Below are positions 1 to 7,622 of a stretch of DNA of 20,715 nucleotides, one piece after another. The position numbers were made by a program, and so were the translations under genes. The stretch is from JALORV01 sp035429725 (GTDB lineage Bacteria; Pseudomonadota; Gammaproteobacteria; Burkholderiales; Burkholderiaceae_F), in NCBI GenBank assembly GCA_035429725.1, contig DAOMFI010000048.1, positions 1 to 20,715 on the forward strand, read 5' to 3'. Numbering within the stretch: the stretch's first letter is position 1; each line of letters begins with the position of its first letter. The notes under the pieces are model-generated. The model did no database searches, had not been told where the DNA came from, and saw only the letters and a program-made list of their open reading frames with translations.

Positions 1-403
1 CCCCGCGGGGGTTCTGCGCCTTCATGACGCGAAAGGCCTGTTGCAGGCACAGGAAAACGCCCGTGAGGTTCACGTCGACGACGCTCTGCCACTGAGCCGG
101 CGTCAGTTCGTCCAAAGGAATGGGCGGCGCGCCGCTGCCGGCATTGTTGAACAGCACGTCGAGCCGCCCGCCCTCGGCGACAACGCGGTCGAACAGCGCA
201 CGCACCGCGTCAGGCCGGCTGACGTCGGTCGGGACGACCAGTGCGCGGGCGCGGTCGACTCTTGAAAGTGCCACGGTCTCCTGCAGAGCCTCGGCACGTC
301 GGCCCGCAAGCGCAACGGTGTAGCCGGCCTGCAGGAATCCGATGGCAACGGCCCGGCCGATGCCGCTGCCCGCGCCAGTGATCAACGCCACTTTGTGAGT
401 CAT
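1..403 (-). CDS. SDR family NAD(P)-dependent oxidoreductase, 3' end outside window
   Basis: This is the N-terminal 134 residues of a short-chain dehydrogenase/reductase; the C-terminal part lies outside the window. Visible are the Rossmann cofactor loop TGAGSGIG near residues 9-16, the second strand ending in AGRR (an Arg pair after the strand favours NADP(H), by inference), an acidic DV pair near residue 63, and the family NNAG motif (FNNAG). The catalytic Ser-Tyr-Lys residues are not yet reached. The ATG at 403 is preceded by GGGAG at suitable spacing. The gene is divergent from the GGDEF gene at 628, leaving about 220 bp for both promoters. Family membership is secure; the substrate cannot be told. 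Confidence 0.93.
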   Translation of the reverse strand, partial: MTHKVALITGAGSGIGRAVAIGFLQAGYTVALAGRRAEALQETVALSRVDRARALVVPTDVSRPDAVRALFDRVVAEGGRLDVLFNNAGSGAPPIPLDELTPAQWQSVVDVNLTGVFLCLQQAFRVMKAQNPRG

Positions 404-627
404 AGCATTACTCCCAGTGTCTGGACCCCGCCCGTGGTAAGGACCGGCAGTTGGTCAGGCTTCGCGGTCAATCCGCTCGCTTCTATTCGTCCCCTGACGG
501 CCGGATCCATAACCTCCAGTGCGCACAATTCGGCAACCCGCCACGCCGGAAATCCCGCGAATGCGACGAACAATGCCATGGATGCGGGTCTATCAGCGCA
601 TTCAGCGCCTGTGACGGTCTTGGCACA

Positions 628-2520
628 ATGCCCGACTCGGCATTCCAACTGCGGTCACCCTTGTTCCGACTCTTCACCCTGTTCATGCTTGGCGCAACGG
701 TTTCCGCCGCGGTAGCGGCGCCGCCGGACGCGCTACTCGATCAGGCGCAGGCCGCGGCGCGCGTCGACCCGGAATCGTCCCGGCGCCACGCTGAAGAGGC
801 GTTGCGCCAGCTGGCCGCGCAGCCGGACCCCGACCAGCAGATCCGCGCGCACGCGCTGCTCTGCGACTACCACTCCGAGCGTGACCGTGCCGCAGCGCTG
901 GCCCATGTCGAGCAGGCGCGGCAACTTCTGCCGCAGGCCCGCCGTCCCGGACTGCGCGCCCGCGTCGCCAATTGCGAAGGCGAGATCCACGAATTCGCCA
1001 ACGACTCCGGACGGGCCGCCGCGCTGTACCAGGAAGCCGTCGAGACCGCCGAGGCCCACGGCGAGCGCGAACTCCTGGCTGACGCCCTGTTCCTGCGAGG
1101 CTATCTGGGCGGCGTGCAGGGCGCGTTCGCGGCCGGGCTGGCCGACCTGCAGCGCGCGCAGACGATTTACGAAGAACTGAAGCTGCCGCAGCAGGTGCGC
1201 AACACGATCAATGGAATCGCCGGGCTTTACAGCCGCATCGGCGACTACCAGCAGGCGCGTGACTACTTCGAGGCCTCGCTGCAGATCCAGCGCAAAGAAG
1301 GGCTGACACGCGATGAAGTCGTGACCCGCTACAACCTCGGTCGCGTGCTCGAAAAACTCAAGGACTGGAACGCGGCCGAGCACTCGTTCAACGAGGTGCT
1401 GAGGCTCAGCCGCCAGATCGGCTATGTGCGCGGCGAGGCCTATGCGCTGCGCGGCCTGGCACAAGTGCAGAACGCGCGCGGCAACCATCTCGATGTGATT
1501 TCGCTGCTCGACCGGGCTGCACGGCAGCAAGGTGAGACGACCGACGAGCTGCTGCGCGCACAGATCCTGCTGCAGCGGGGCATTGCCCTGCGCGGCTTGC
1601 AGCGTCCGTTCGACAGCATCGAGACACTGCGGGGCGCGCTTGACGTCTTCGAGAAGGCGGATTCCGTCGGCGATGTCGCGGCCACGCGCGCGGAGCTGGC
1701 GCGCGCCCTCGCCGCCACCGGCAACTGGCAAGGCGCCTACGAGCAGCATGTCCAGTTCCAGACCGCGAACGAGGCGCTGCAGCAGCGCCAGCTCGACCAG
1801 CGCTACGCCAGTCTGACGGCCGCGAAGGACAAGGAGAACGCCCTGTTGCAGAAGCAGCAGAGCGCGACGATGCACGCGCTGAACCAGGAGAAGCGCGCGA
1901 CGCGACTGCAGGAAGCGGTGATCGTGCTGGTCGTCGCACTGGCCGCCGTCCTCGCCACGCTGGCCTGGCGCAGCCGGCGCACCAGCCTCGCCATGCGCAC
2001 GCTGGCGATGACCGACGAACTGACCGGCGTTCCCAACCGCCGCCAGGTGCTGTCACGGCTGGGCAACCTGTTGGCGGCCGGCACCGGATGCTCGGTGCTG
2101 ATCGTCGACATCGACCACTTCAAGACGATCAACGACCAGCACGGTCACCTCGTCGGCGACGACATCCTGCGCGCCGTGTCGGCGGCGTTGCGCACCGTCG
2201 CGCACGAGCCGGTCGAGCTGGGACGGCTGGGCGGGGAGGAATTCTTGATCGCCTCGCCCGAAGCCAGCGAGATTGCGGCGCGTCGCCTCGCCGAGCGCCT
2301 GCTTGCGAGCGTGCGTTCACTCGACCTCGCGCGGCACGTCCCGGGAGGACGGGTCACGATCAGCATCGGTCTCACCGTTGCGGCACCGGGGGACACCATC
2401 ACCCATCTGCTTCGCCGGGCCGACGATGCCCTGTACGCCGCCAAGGCCAACGGACGCGATTGCGTCGTCTCACGGATGCCCGCCGTCATTGCCCCGGCTG
2501 CACAGACGAGCGCCGCCTAG
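628..2520 (+). CDS. Periplasmic-TPR, membrane-anchored diguanylate cyclase (GGDEF)
   Basis: A 630-residue sensor-type diguanylate cyclase that would make cyclic di-GMP from two GTP. From the ATG at 628 there is a signal peptide (hydrophobic core about residues 12-30), a long helical region with TPR-like repeats (about 35-400), a coiled-coil-like Gln/Lys/Glu-rich stretch, one membrane helix (about 430-447) and a cytoplasmic GGDEF domain from about 455 to 615. The GGDEF domain begins with MTDELTGVPNRR, and the active-site loop is GGEEF at 535-539, so it should be catalytic. The RxxD product-inhibition site five residues before the loop is absent (HEPV there). The reading frame is open back to 451, but the extra 59 residues are Cys/Arg-rich and would bury the signal peptide, so 628 is preferred; no good ribosome binding site is seen for either start. 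The ligand of the TPR region is unknown. Confidence 0.9.
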   Translation: MPDSAFQLRSPLFRLFTLFMLGATVSAAVAAPPDALLDQAQAAARVDPESSRRHAEEALRQLAAQPDPDQQIRAHALLCDYHSERDRAAALAHVEQARQLLPQARRPGLRARVANCEGEIHEFANDSGRAAALYQEAVETAEAHGERELLADALFLRGYLGGVQGAFAAGLADLQRAQTIYEELKLPQQVRNTINGIAGLYSRIGDYQQARDYFEASLQIQRKEGLTRDEVVTRYNLGRVLEKLKDWNAAEHSFNEVLRLSRQIGYVRGEAYALRGLAQVQNARGNHLDVISLLDRAARQQGETTDELLRAQILLQRGIALRGLQRPFDSIETLRGALDVFEKADSVGDVAATRAELARALAATGNWQGAYEQHVQFQTANEALQQRQLDQRYASLTAAKDKENALLQKQQSATMHALNQEKRATRLQEAVIVLVVALAAVLATLAWRSRRTSLAMRTLAMTDELTGVPNRRQVLSRLGNLLAAGTGCSVLIVDIDHFKTINDQHGHLVGDDILRAVSAALRTVAHEPVELGRLGGEEFLIASPEASEIAARRLAERLLASVRSLDLARHVPGGRVTISIGLTVAAPGDTITHLLRRADDALYAAKANGRDCVVSRMPAVIAPAAQTSAA

Positions 2521-2540
2521 CCGAGCGTCACGCGTCCTGC

Positions 2541-3440
2541 CTAGCGGGGCGGGTCAACGGGACGTGAGACGTGCACCAGCAGCCGCCAGGCGCCATCCTG
2601 CCGCTGCCAGATGTTGAGGTAGGCGAGGTCTCCTTCCTCCGTCCCAACGGTCCGTCGCCAGCGTCCGCGACCGTAGGCGTAGCCGAAGTCCCCAGAGGCC
2701 GCGACGATGGTCTGCTCCGGCACCCAGCCAATCGCGTCACCACTTGCCTCGCTGGCCGCCAGGACTTCGGCGCGGCCGACCACGGGGAGCCGGCCACTGC
2801 GATGCCAGCGCGCCTCGTCGGCGAGCACCGAGGACAGCGCGAGCGGTGCTCCGCCGTTCGAGGAAGACCCCAGGCGGGCGTCGATTTCCTGCAGTTCGCG
2901 CGCTGCGGCAGCGCGTGCGTCGACGTCGAGAACGGGCGCGCCGGGAGGCGGAAGTTTTGGCGGCGCCCAGTCCGGTACGCGTGCCTCGGGAGCCGCGTGA
3001 TCAATACCGACATCGATCCGAACCAGAAACCGCCCGTCGGGCTGGCGTTGCCACACCGAGGTGTAGTGGCCGTAGCCGACCGGCGGCTCGGCGGGCGCGC
3101 GGCGGTATTCCGACGGGCCGGTCGTATAGCCCATGTCGCCCGCGCCGGAAATGGCGGCGGCCACCGGACGCCACTGGATGTTCACCGGCCAGTCGGGTGA
3201 TTCGCGCAGACGCGGAAAGGCCGGTGCCGCAAACGGCGCAAACAGGATTGCATCGGGCGCGAAGAATTCGACAAAGGCCTGCCGGGCATTCACGACCTGC
3301 GCACGCGCCGCGAACGCACGCTCGGCGGCGATCACCTCAGCGAGATCGGCGGCGCGGTTCGCGCCGTTGGCTTGAAGCGCCATCAGCAGCGTCGCCAGCA
3401 CGACGATGGCCGCTGTCGTACGCGTCCTTGTCGTACGCAT
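2541..3440 (-). CDS. Secreted tandem NTF2-like (DUF4440/SnoaL-like) protein
   Basis: A 299-residue exported protein. The N-terminus has Arg residues and then a hydrophobic stretch ending near ALQANGA (about residue 27), a signal peptide. The mature part looks like two NTF2-like (DUF4440-type) halves, about 30-150 and 175-297. The halves repeat the same pattern: GDMGYTTG then VWQRQPDGRFLVRIDVG in the first, GDFGYAYG then IWQRQDGAWRLLVHVS in the second. DUF4440 domains are cone-shaped folds found in ketosteroid isomerase-like enzymes and in binding proteins; no activity can be assigned here. The ATG at 3440 follows GGGAGAGA. It ends 20 bp from the stop of the convergent GGDEF gene. Frame, codon use and signal peptide make the gene secure; the function is not known. 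Confidence 0.85.
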   Translation of the reverse strand: MRTTRTRTTAAIVVLATLLMALQANGANRAADLAEVIAAERAFAARAQVVNARQAFVEFFAPDAILFAPFAAPAFPRLRESPDWPVNIQWRPVAAAISGAGDMGYTTGPSEYRRAPAEPPVGYGHYTSVWQRQPDGRFLVRIDVGIDHAAPEARVPDWAPPKLPPPGAPVLDVDARAAAARELQEIDARLGSSSNGGAPLALSSVLADEARWHRSGRLPVVGRAEVLAASEASGDAIGWVPEQTIVAASGDFGYAYGRGRWRRTVGTEEGDLAYLNIWQRQDGAWRLLVHVSRPVDPPR

Positions 3441-3556
3441 CGTTGTTCTCTCCCGATCGACATGCCCGGCGCGGACGCTACCGGCGCGGAGCCTCGGCTG
3501 CAGGGACTTGCGACGGAGTCTGTCCGCCGCGGCGCGAATAAGCCTCGTTGGCGACC

Positions 3557-3576
3557 GGCCACCCGGACCGGTGGCT
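3557..3576 (-). terminator. Weak hairpin just after the MFS stop codon
   Basis: GCCACC (3558-3563) and GGTGGC (3570-3575) form a 6-bp GC stem with a 6-nt loop directly after the TGA of the MFS gene. No T-run follows, so it is at best a weak or Rho-assisted stop. Confidence 0.3.
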
Positions 3577-4904
3577 CAGGCCGGCTCACGGGAGGCCGGC
3601 AGCGCCGTGTCAGTCGGGTGCTCGTGCACGGTCGGCAGGGCGCGCGTATCGCGAATGACGGGCTGGCGCCAGGCCGCCCACGCGAGCACAAGCACTGTGA
3701 CGCCGGCGAACGCCAGTGATGCCCGCAGTCCGGCATGCTCGCCAAGCCACCCGCCGAGCAGCGCACCCGGCCCGGCGGGCAGCAGGATCAGCCAGCGCAT
3801 CGTGCTGGTCATGCGCCCGAGCAGGTGCGGCGGCGTTACCGCCTGGCGCAGCGCGAGGAAGGTGATGAAGATCAGCACGGCGCCGACGCCGAACAGCATC
3901 AGCATCAGACCGAACATCGCGATACCGAACGGTGAAGCGGGCGCCGCCGCGCCGAGGAGCCAGCCGATGCCACACACGACGAACCCCATCACCAGCGTCG
4001 GCCCGGGGCCGAAGCGCCGGGAGATGCGGTTGCCGACCGTGCTGGTGACGATCGTGCCGACGCCAAGCGCGACGTAGGACAGGCCGACGCCGCCTTCACT
4101 CAGGCCAAGGGTGCGGGTCGCGAACAGGATCTGAACCACCAGCGCCGCCTGGTGGCACATCTGCCAGCCGCCGACGATCAAGGCCATCGTCACCAGCAGC
4201 CGGTGCCCGGCGACAAAGCGCATGCCGGCCCGCAGCGCCGGCCAGAATTCGCCCGCCGCATGCCGTGGCCCTTCGGTGACGCGAATGCCCCGCAGGATCA
4301 GTGCCGACACCGTCAGCAGCACAGCGTCGGCCAGCAGCGCGAACGGAGCTCCCACCAGCTTGATCAGCGCGCCAGCGAGACCCGGGCCCGCCACTTCTGC
4401 CGAAGAACTCGCCAGTGCGTTCTTCGCATGCGCTTCGACCAGCCGCTCGCGCGGCACGATCTGCGTCAGCACGATCTGCGCCGCGCTGCCCGCAATCGTG
4501 TAGACGGTGCCAATCGCGAAACCGACGAAGTAAAGCCACGCCATCGACAGCCAGCCGGTCCACCAGGCCAGCGGCACGCTCGCCACGAAGAGCGCAAGCA
4601 GCAGTTCGCCCCACACGTACACCGGCAGCTTGCGTACACGATCGAGATAGACGCCCGAGGGCAGCGAGAAGAGCACGAACGGCAGCGTCTCCATCGCCGT
4701 CAGCACGCCCATCTGCGTCGGGGTGGCATGCAGCAGGACCGCCGCCGTCAGCGGCAGCGCGAGCATCGTCACCTGTCCGCCGAATGAACTGATGAAGATC
4801 GACGTCCACAGCCGGCGGTACGTCACGTCGCGCAGCAGATCGTCCGGTGCGAGCGCGAAGCGCCGCAGCCAGGCGAACGGGAGCGGAATGGCGGTGAGTT
4901 TCAC
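3576..4904 (-). CDS. MFS transporter, EntS/MFS_3-like exporter
   Basis: A 442-residue major facilitator superfamily protein with about twelve hydrophobic segments. After a short cytoplasmic N-terminus, the first helix region (SSFGGQVTMLALPLTAAVLL, about 35-58) and the loop between helices 2 and 3 (GVYLDRVRKLPVYVWGELLLA) match the MFS_3 group, which contains the enterobactin exporter EntS and many small-molecule exporters. A second repeat begins around residue 215. The start is a GTG at 4904; no clear ribosome binding site precedes it, so the start is approximate. It lies on the same strand as the thiol-redox genes upstream, separated by 150 bp, so co-transcription is possible but not shown. 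Export direction is inferred from family; the substrate is unknown. Confidence 0.9.
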   Translation of the reverse strand: MKLTAIPLPFAWLRRFALAPDDLLRDVTYRRLWTSIFISSFGGQVTMLALPLTAAVLLHATPTQMGVLTAMETLPFVLFSLPSGVYLDRVRKLPVYVWGELLLALFVASVPLAWWTGWLSMAWLYFVGFAIGTVYTIAGSAAQIVLTQIVPRERLVEAHAKNALASSSAEVAGPGLAGALIKLVGAPFALLADAVLLTVSALILRGIRVTEGPRHAAGEFWPALRAGMRFVAGHRLLVTMALIVGGWQMCHQAALVVQILFATRTLGLSEGGVGLSYVALGVGTIVTSTVGNRISRRFGPGPTLVMGFVVCGIGWLLGAAAPASPFGIAMFGLMLMLFGVGAVLIFITFLALRQAVTPPHLLGRMTSTMRWLILLPAGPGALLGGWLGEHAGLRASLAFAGVTVLVLAWAAWRQPVIRDTRALPTVHEHPTDTALPASREPA

Positions 4905-5054
4905 GATCGGCCGCGGCGCCGGTGTGCGTCCAGCGGGGGCCGAAGCGTACCGGAGCGACTCGCCTTACGCACAATTTCCGCGCCGGCATCGCCGTTGGGG
5001 CGCACGCAAGCCACCCCGCGGCGCGATAGGCCGGGCGAGCGCCTGGCTTCCGCC

Positions 5055-5714
5055 CTACTCGACCCGCGCCGCCTGGGCCATCGCCTCGATCAGCACGGAG
5101 GTCGGCTGCGCGCCTGAGATCATGACGCGCCGATTAAAAATGAACAGCGGCACTCCCGCGATGCCGAGCCGCCGTGCGCGCTCGTCCGCCACCATCACGC
5201 CTTCGCGGCCGTTGCCCGCGACCAGCCACGCCGACGCGCGATAGGCGTCGAGACCCGCGGCCGCGGCCAGGCGCGCGAGTTCCTGGCGGTCGCCGATGTC
5301 GACGCCCTCCACGAAATAGCCGCGAAACAGCTTCTCGACCAGACTGGAGGCGGCGGCCGGGCTCATGGCCTGCGCCCAGGCGACCAGGCAGTGCGCATCG
5401 AGTGTGTTCGGCTGCCTTTCGATGCGCTCGAAGTTGAAGAAGATGCCGACTTCGCGTCCCACCTCGGACACTCGGTCGTAGAACTGCTGGACGCCCGCCG
5501 CGCCCCCGAACTTGCCTTCGAGGTAGCTGCGCCGGTCGATGCCGCCCAGCGGCAGATCCGGCTTGAGCTGATACGGCATCCACGTGACGCGCGGCGGCTC
5601 GCGCTCACCGCGTGCGGCAAGCGCAGCTTCGAGCCGGCGCTTGCCGATGTAGCACCACGGACAGACCACATCGACGATCACGTCGACGCGGCTTAACACC
5701 ATCGTCCCCGTCAT
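5055..5714 (-). CDS. DsbA family oxidoreductase (FrnE-like)
   Basis: A 219-residue thioredoxin-fold protein of the DsbA/FrnE group. The CPWC motif is at residues 18-21, on the first strand and helix (DVVCPWCYIGKRRLE), and the cis-proline loop GVP at 187-189 is followed by FIF. The helical insertion typical of DsbA lies between. There is no signal peptide, so it should be cytoplasmic like FrnE, acting as a disulfide oxidoreductase; related 2-hydroxychromene-2-carboxylate isomerases share the fold, but CxxC favours a redox role. The start at 5714 has no ribosome binding site; an in-frame ATG at 5702, preceded by ACGGGG, may be the real start. The neighbouring gene at 5781 is also thiol-redox and lies 66 bp upstream on the same strand. 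Confidence 0.9.
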   Translation of the reverse strand: MTGTMVLSRVDVIVDVVCPWCYIGKRRLEAALAARGEREPPRVTWMPYQLKPDLPLGGIDRRSYLEGKFGGAAGVQQFYDRVSEVGREVGIFFNFERIERQPNTLDAHCLVAWAQAMSPAAASSLVEKLFRGYFVEGVDIGDRQELARLAAAAGLDAYRASAWLVAGNGREGVMVADERARRLGIAGVPLFIFNRRVMISGAQPTSVLIEAMAQAARVE

Positions 5715-5780
5715 GACGCGAGCTTATCGGTTCGCGGTCGGGTTCGTCGGCGCAACCCATCGCCGGGATGCGGCATGCGA

Positions 5781-7031
5781 TCAGGCGTCGAACACGAGAT
5801 ACAGGCCAAGGCCGATCATGACCAGGCCGCTGATGAGCTTGAGCACCCGTCCTTCACGCTCCTGAAGGCGGTGCCGGCTGAGCAGCGCCACCCCGATCCC
5901 GAGAACGATGATGTCATCGATCATGTAGGCCGCGATATAGAGCAGCAGATAGCCGTAATAGCTCGCCGTGTCGAGCTCCTTCAGCGTCAGGATGCGCGTA
6001 AAGAGCGCCGGGAAGCCGGACGTGCAGAGAAATTCCACGATCTGCACGAGCACGGCCAGCACGATCGCACCGATGACCGCCGCGCGCAGGTTCTCGGCGT
6101 GCAGGATCGAACGCATTCGGCTGTAGATGCCGGGCTTGGCGCGCTCCGGAATCCCGAGCGAGATGCGGCCCCAGCCGAGCGCGAAGAAATCCTTTACGTT
6201 GATGAGGCCGGCGACGATCGCGATCGCCGCGATGACGAGCTGCGAGGCGCGTGACAGGCCGATCAGCAGGAACAGGTTCAGCCAGGCCGCCATGAACAGG
6301 AAGTAGGCGATTCCCTCCACGATGACGAACGTACCCGCGATCGCGAGCATGCGGCGGCGGTCGTTCAGCGGCGCCAGCAGCGAGATCATCAGCAGCAGGA
6401 CCCACATCGAACAAGGGTTGAAGCCGTCGAGCAGGCCCATCGCAAACGTGAACGCCGGCAGGCCGACATCATCCAGCGTGAGGGTGCGGCCGAAGAGTTC
6501 GAGCTGGAACTGCTCCGGCGCCGGCGGGGCAGCCACTTCGGTTTCGCCGCCACTGGTCTTCGGGCACGCGAGGCTTTCCTCGGCATCACAGGTGCCGGCT
6601 TCATGCGGCGGCGCCGACTCCGACGCGCCTGCCCCACCCAGCGCCGCCAGAATCAGCCGATCGGTGTGCGCCGATTCCGAATAGCCGACGATCAGCTGCC
6701 CGCCGACATACACCGCCGGAACCCTCGCCCCAGCCCCCCGCTGCGCACGCGCAAGCTCCTTGAGCCGGTCGAGTGCGGCGGGCTCCTTCTGCACATCGCG
6801 GATCACGATGCGCAGCCCCGGCCGTTCCTTGCCGAGTTGCGCCAGGAACTCCTCGGCCTTGGCGCAGTGCGGACATCCTTCACGAACGAAGGCCTCGATC
6901 TGGACCGGCGCGGCGCCGCGCGCCGGCGTCTCCTTTGTCGCGGCACCCTGCGCCACATGCGCAAACACACCTGCAACGAGAAGCACCGCCGCGCACAGCG
7001 CTGCGCTCCCGAATTGCCAAACCCGCTTCAC
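5781..7031 (-). CDS. Glutaredoxin-like domain fused to CcdA/DsbD-like membrane protein
   Basis: A 416-residue protein with two modules. Residues 1-30 are a signal peptide. Residues about 43-132 form a thioredoxin/glutaredoxin-like domain with CPHC at 53-56, a VPAVYVGG loop carrying the expected cis-proline, and GYSES. A linker with two more Cys (148, 156) follows. Residues about 192-416 are a membrane domain with six or more helices, containing DGFNPCSMW (Cys207) and EFLCTSGFP (Cys336), the positions where CcdA/DsbD-type transporters carry their redox Cys pair. The domain would pass electrons across the inner membrane by thiol-disulfide exchange, with the glutaredoxin-like domain outside as partner; this direction is inferred from the signal peptide. 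It resembles known glutaredoxin-plus-membrane fusions rather than canonical DsbD, which has its thioredoxin domain at the C-terminus. Confidence 0.88.
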   Translation of the reverse strand: MKRVWQFGSAALCAAVLLVAGVFAHVAQGAATKETPARGAAPVQIEAFVREGCPHCAKAEEFLAQLGKERPGLRIVIRDVQKEPAALDRLKELARAQRGAGARVPAVYVGGQLIVGYSESAHTDRLILAALGGAGASESAPPHEAGTCDAEESLACPKTSGGETEVAAPPAPEQFQLELFGRTLTLDDVGLPAFTFAMGLLDGFNPCSMWVLLLMISLLAPLNDRRRMLAIAGTFVIVEGIAYFLFMAAWLNLFLLIGLSRASQLVIAAIAIVAGLINVKDFFALGWGRISLGIPERAKPGIYSRMRSILHAENLRAAVIGAIVLAVLVQIVEFLCTSGFPALFTRILTLKELDTASYYGYLLLYIAAYMIDDIIVLGIGVALLSRHRLQEREGRVLKLISGLVMIGLGLYLVFDA

Positions 7032-7622
7032 TTCGACCGTCCTCCGGAATCCGTGCGGAGCGCCGTGAAGGCGCTCGTCGACACAACCGGCGCGAGCATA
7101 CGAACCGGTCGCGCAGGCCTCATGCGCTACCGCAGACGCCAGTGCCCGGAAGCTTTACGCGGATCAAGGCCGCTTCCGATTGCAGCGCTAGAGCCGCCAA
7201 AACGTCTGGAAGTGGCCCGTGGAGCCTCGCGTTTACCCCGACGCCGCGGCTCCGGCTGCCGACGGTTGCCTTGATGGCCACGGACGAACGACCGGCTGCG
7301 TCACAGGCCGGGCATGCAATGCCGGGATTCGCCGCAGTTCCTTTCGCAGTCCGTAAGCCAGCCGTGAACATTCGAAGCCTGAAAACAAGCCGGCACAGGC
7401 GGGGCCACGGGATACGGCTGTCGGCGGCGCGAGCCCAGCCGGCACCACTGCAAGAGTCCGCGAATCGATATCGACTCAGAGCCTGTCGGCCGCGCCCGCG
7501 CGCCGATGCAGGGTATGGCCACTCATGCGTTCGTACGGCCGGGTTACGACGTTCGTACGAGGGAAAAATCGGCCCGCTCTCCATAGACTCGCCGTCAGGC
7601 ATTCACCGTCGTAGGACCCGCC
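7032..7622. other. Long intergenic region upstream of the sorted cytochrome c
   Basis: This 591-bp divergent region contains no convincing gene. Open frames here are Arg/Ser/Pro-rich with no recognisable domain. It must hold the promoters of the genes starting at 7031 (minus) and 7623 (plus). The only distinct signal I see is the paired CGTTCGTACG near 7528-7559. I compared the stretch by eye with c-di-GMP and cobalamin riboswitch cores and saw no match. Confidence 0.6.
7528..7560. promoter_or_regulatory. Paired CGTTCGTACG repeat, candidate operator
   Basis: The 10-mer CGTTCGTACG occurs at 7528-7537 and again at 7550-7559, exactly 22 bp start to start, about two helical turns. Each copy contains the palindrome CGTACG; the second extends to TCGTACGA. 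The pair lies 60-95 bp upstream of the cytochrome c start at 7623, a suitable position for a regulator binding to one face of the DNA. The regulator is unknown. Confidence 0.4.

Noticed and set aside
733..1875. Long minus-strand open frame (380 residues) opposite the TPR region
   Set aside because: It is the shadow of a strong gene: no domain, and the plus strand has TPR and GGDEF motifs with fitting codon use.
3414..3438. Direct repeat TGTCGTACGC, 15 bp apart
   Set aside because: It lies in the coding start of the NTF2-like gene and follows from the Thr/Arg codons of the signal peptide.
4096..4989. Minus-strand open frame of 297 residues over the MFS gene
   Set aside because: Arg/Ala/Gly-rich with no hydrophobic helices, in a shifted frame of the transporter.
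7120..7602. Minus-strand open frame of 160 residues in the long intergenic region
   Set aside because: No domain, no ribosome binding site and atypical composition; in GC-rich DNA such frames are common by chance.
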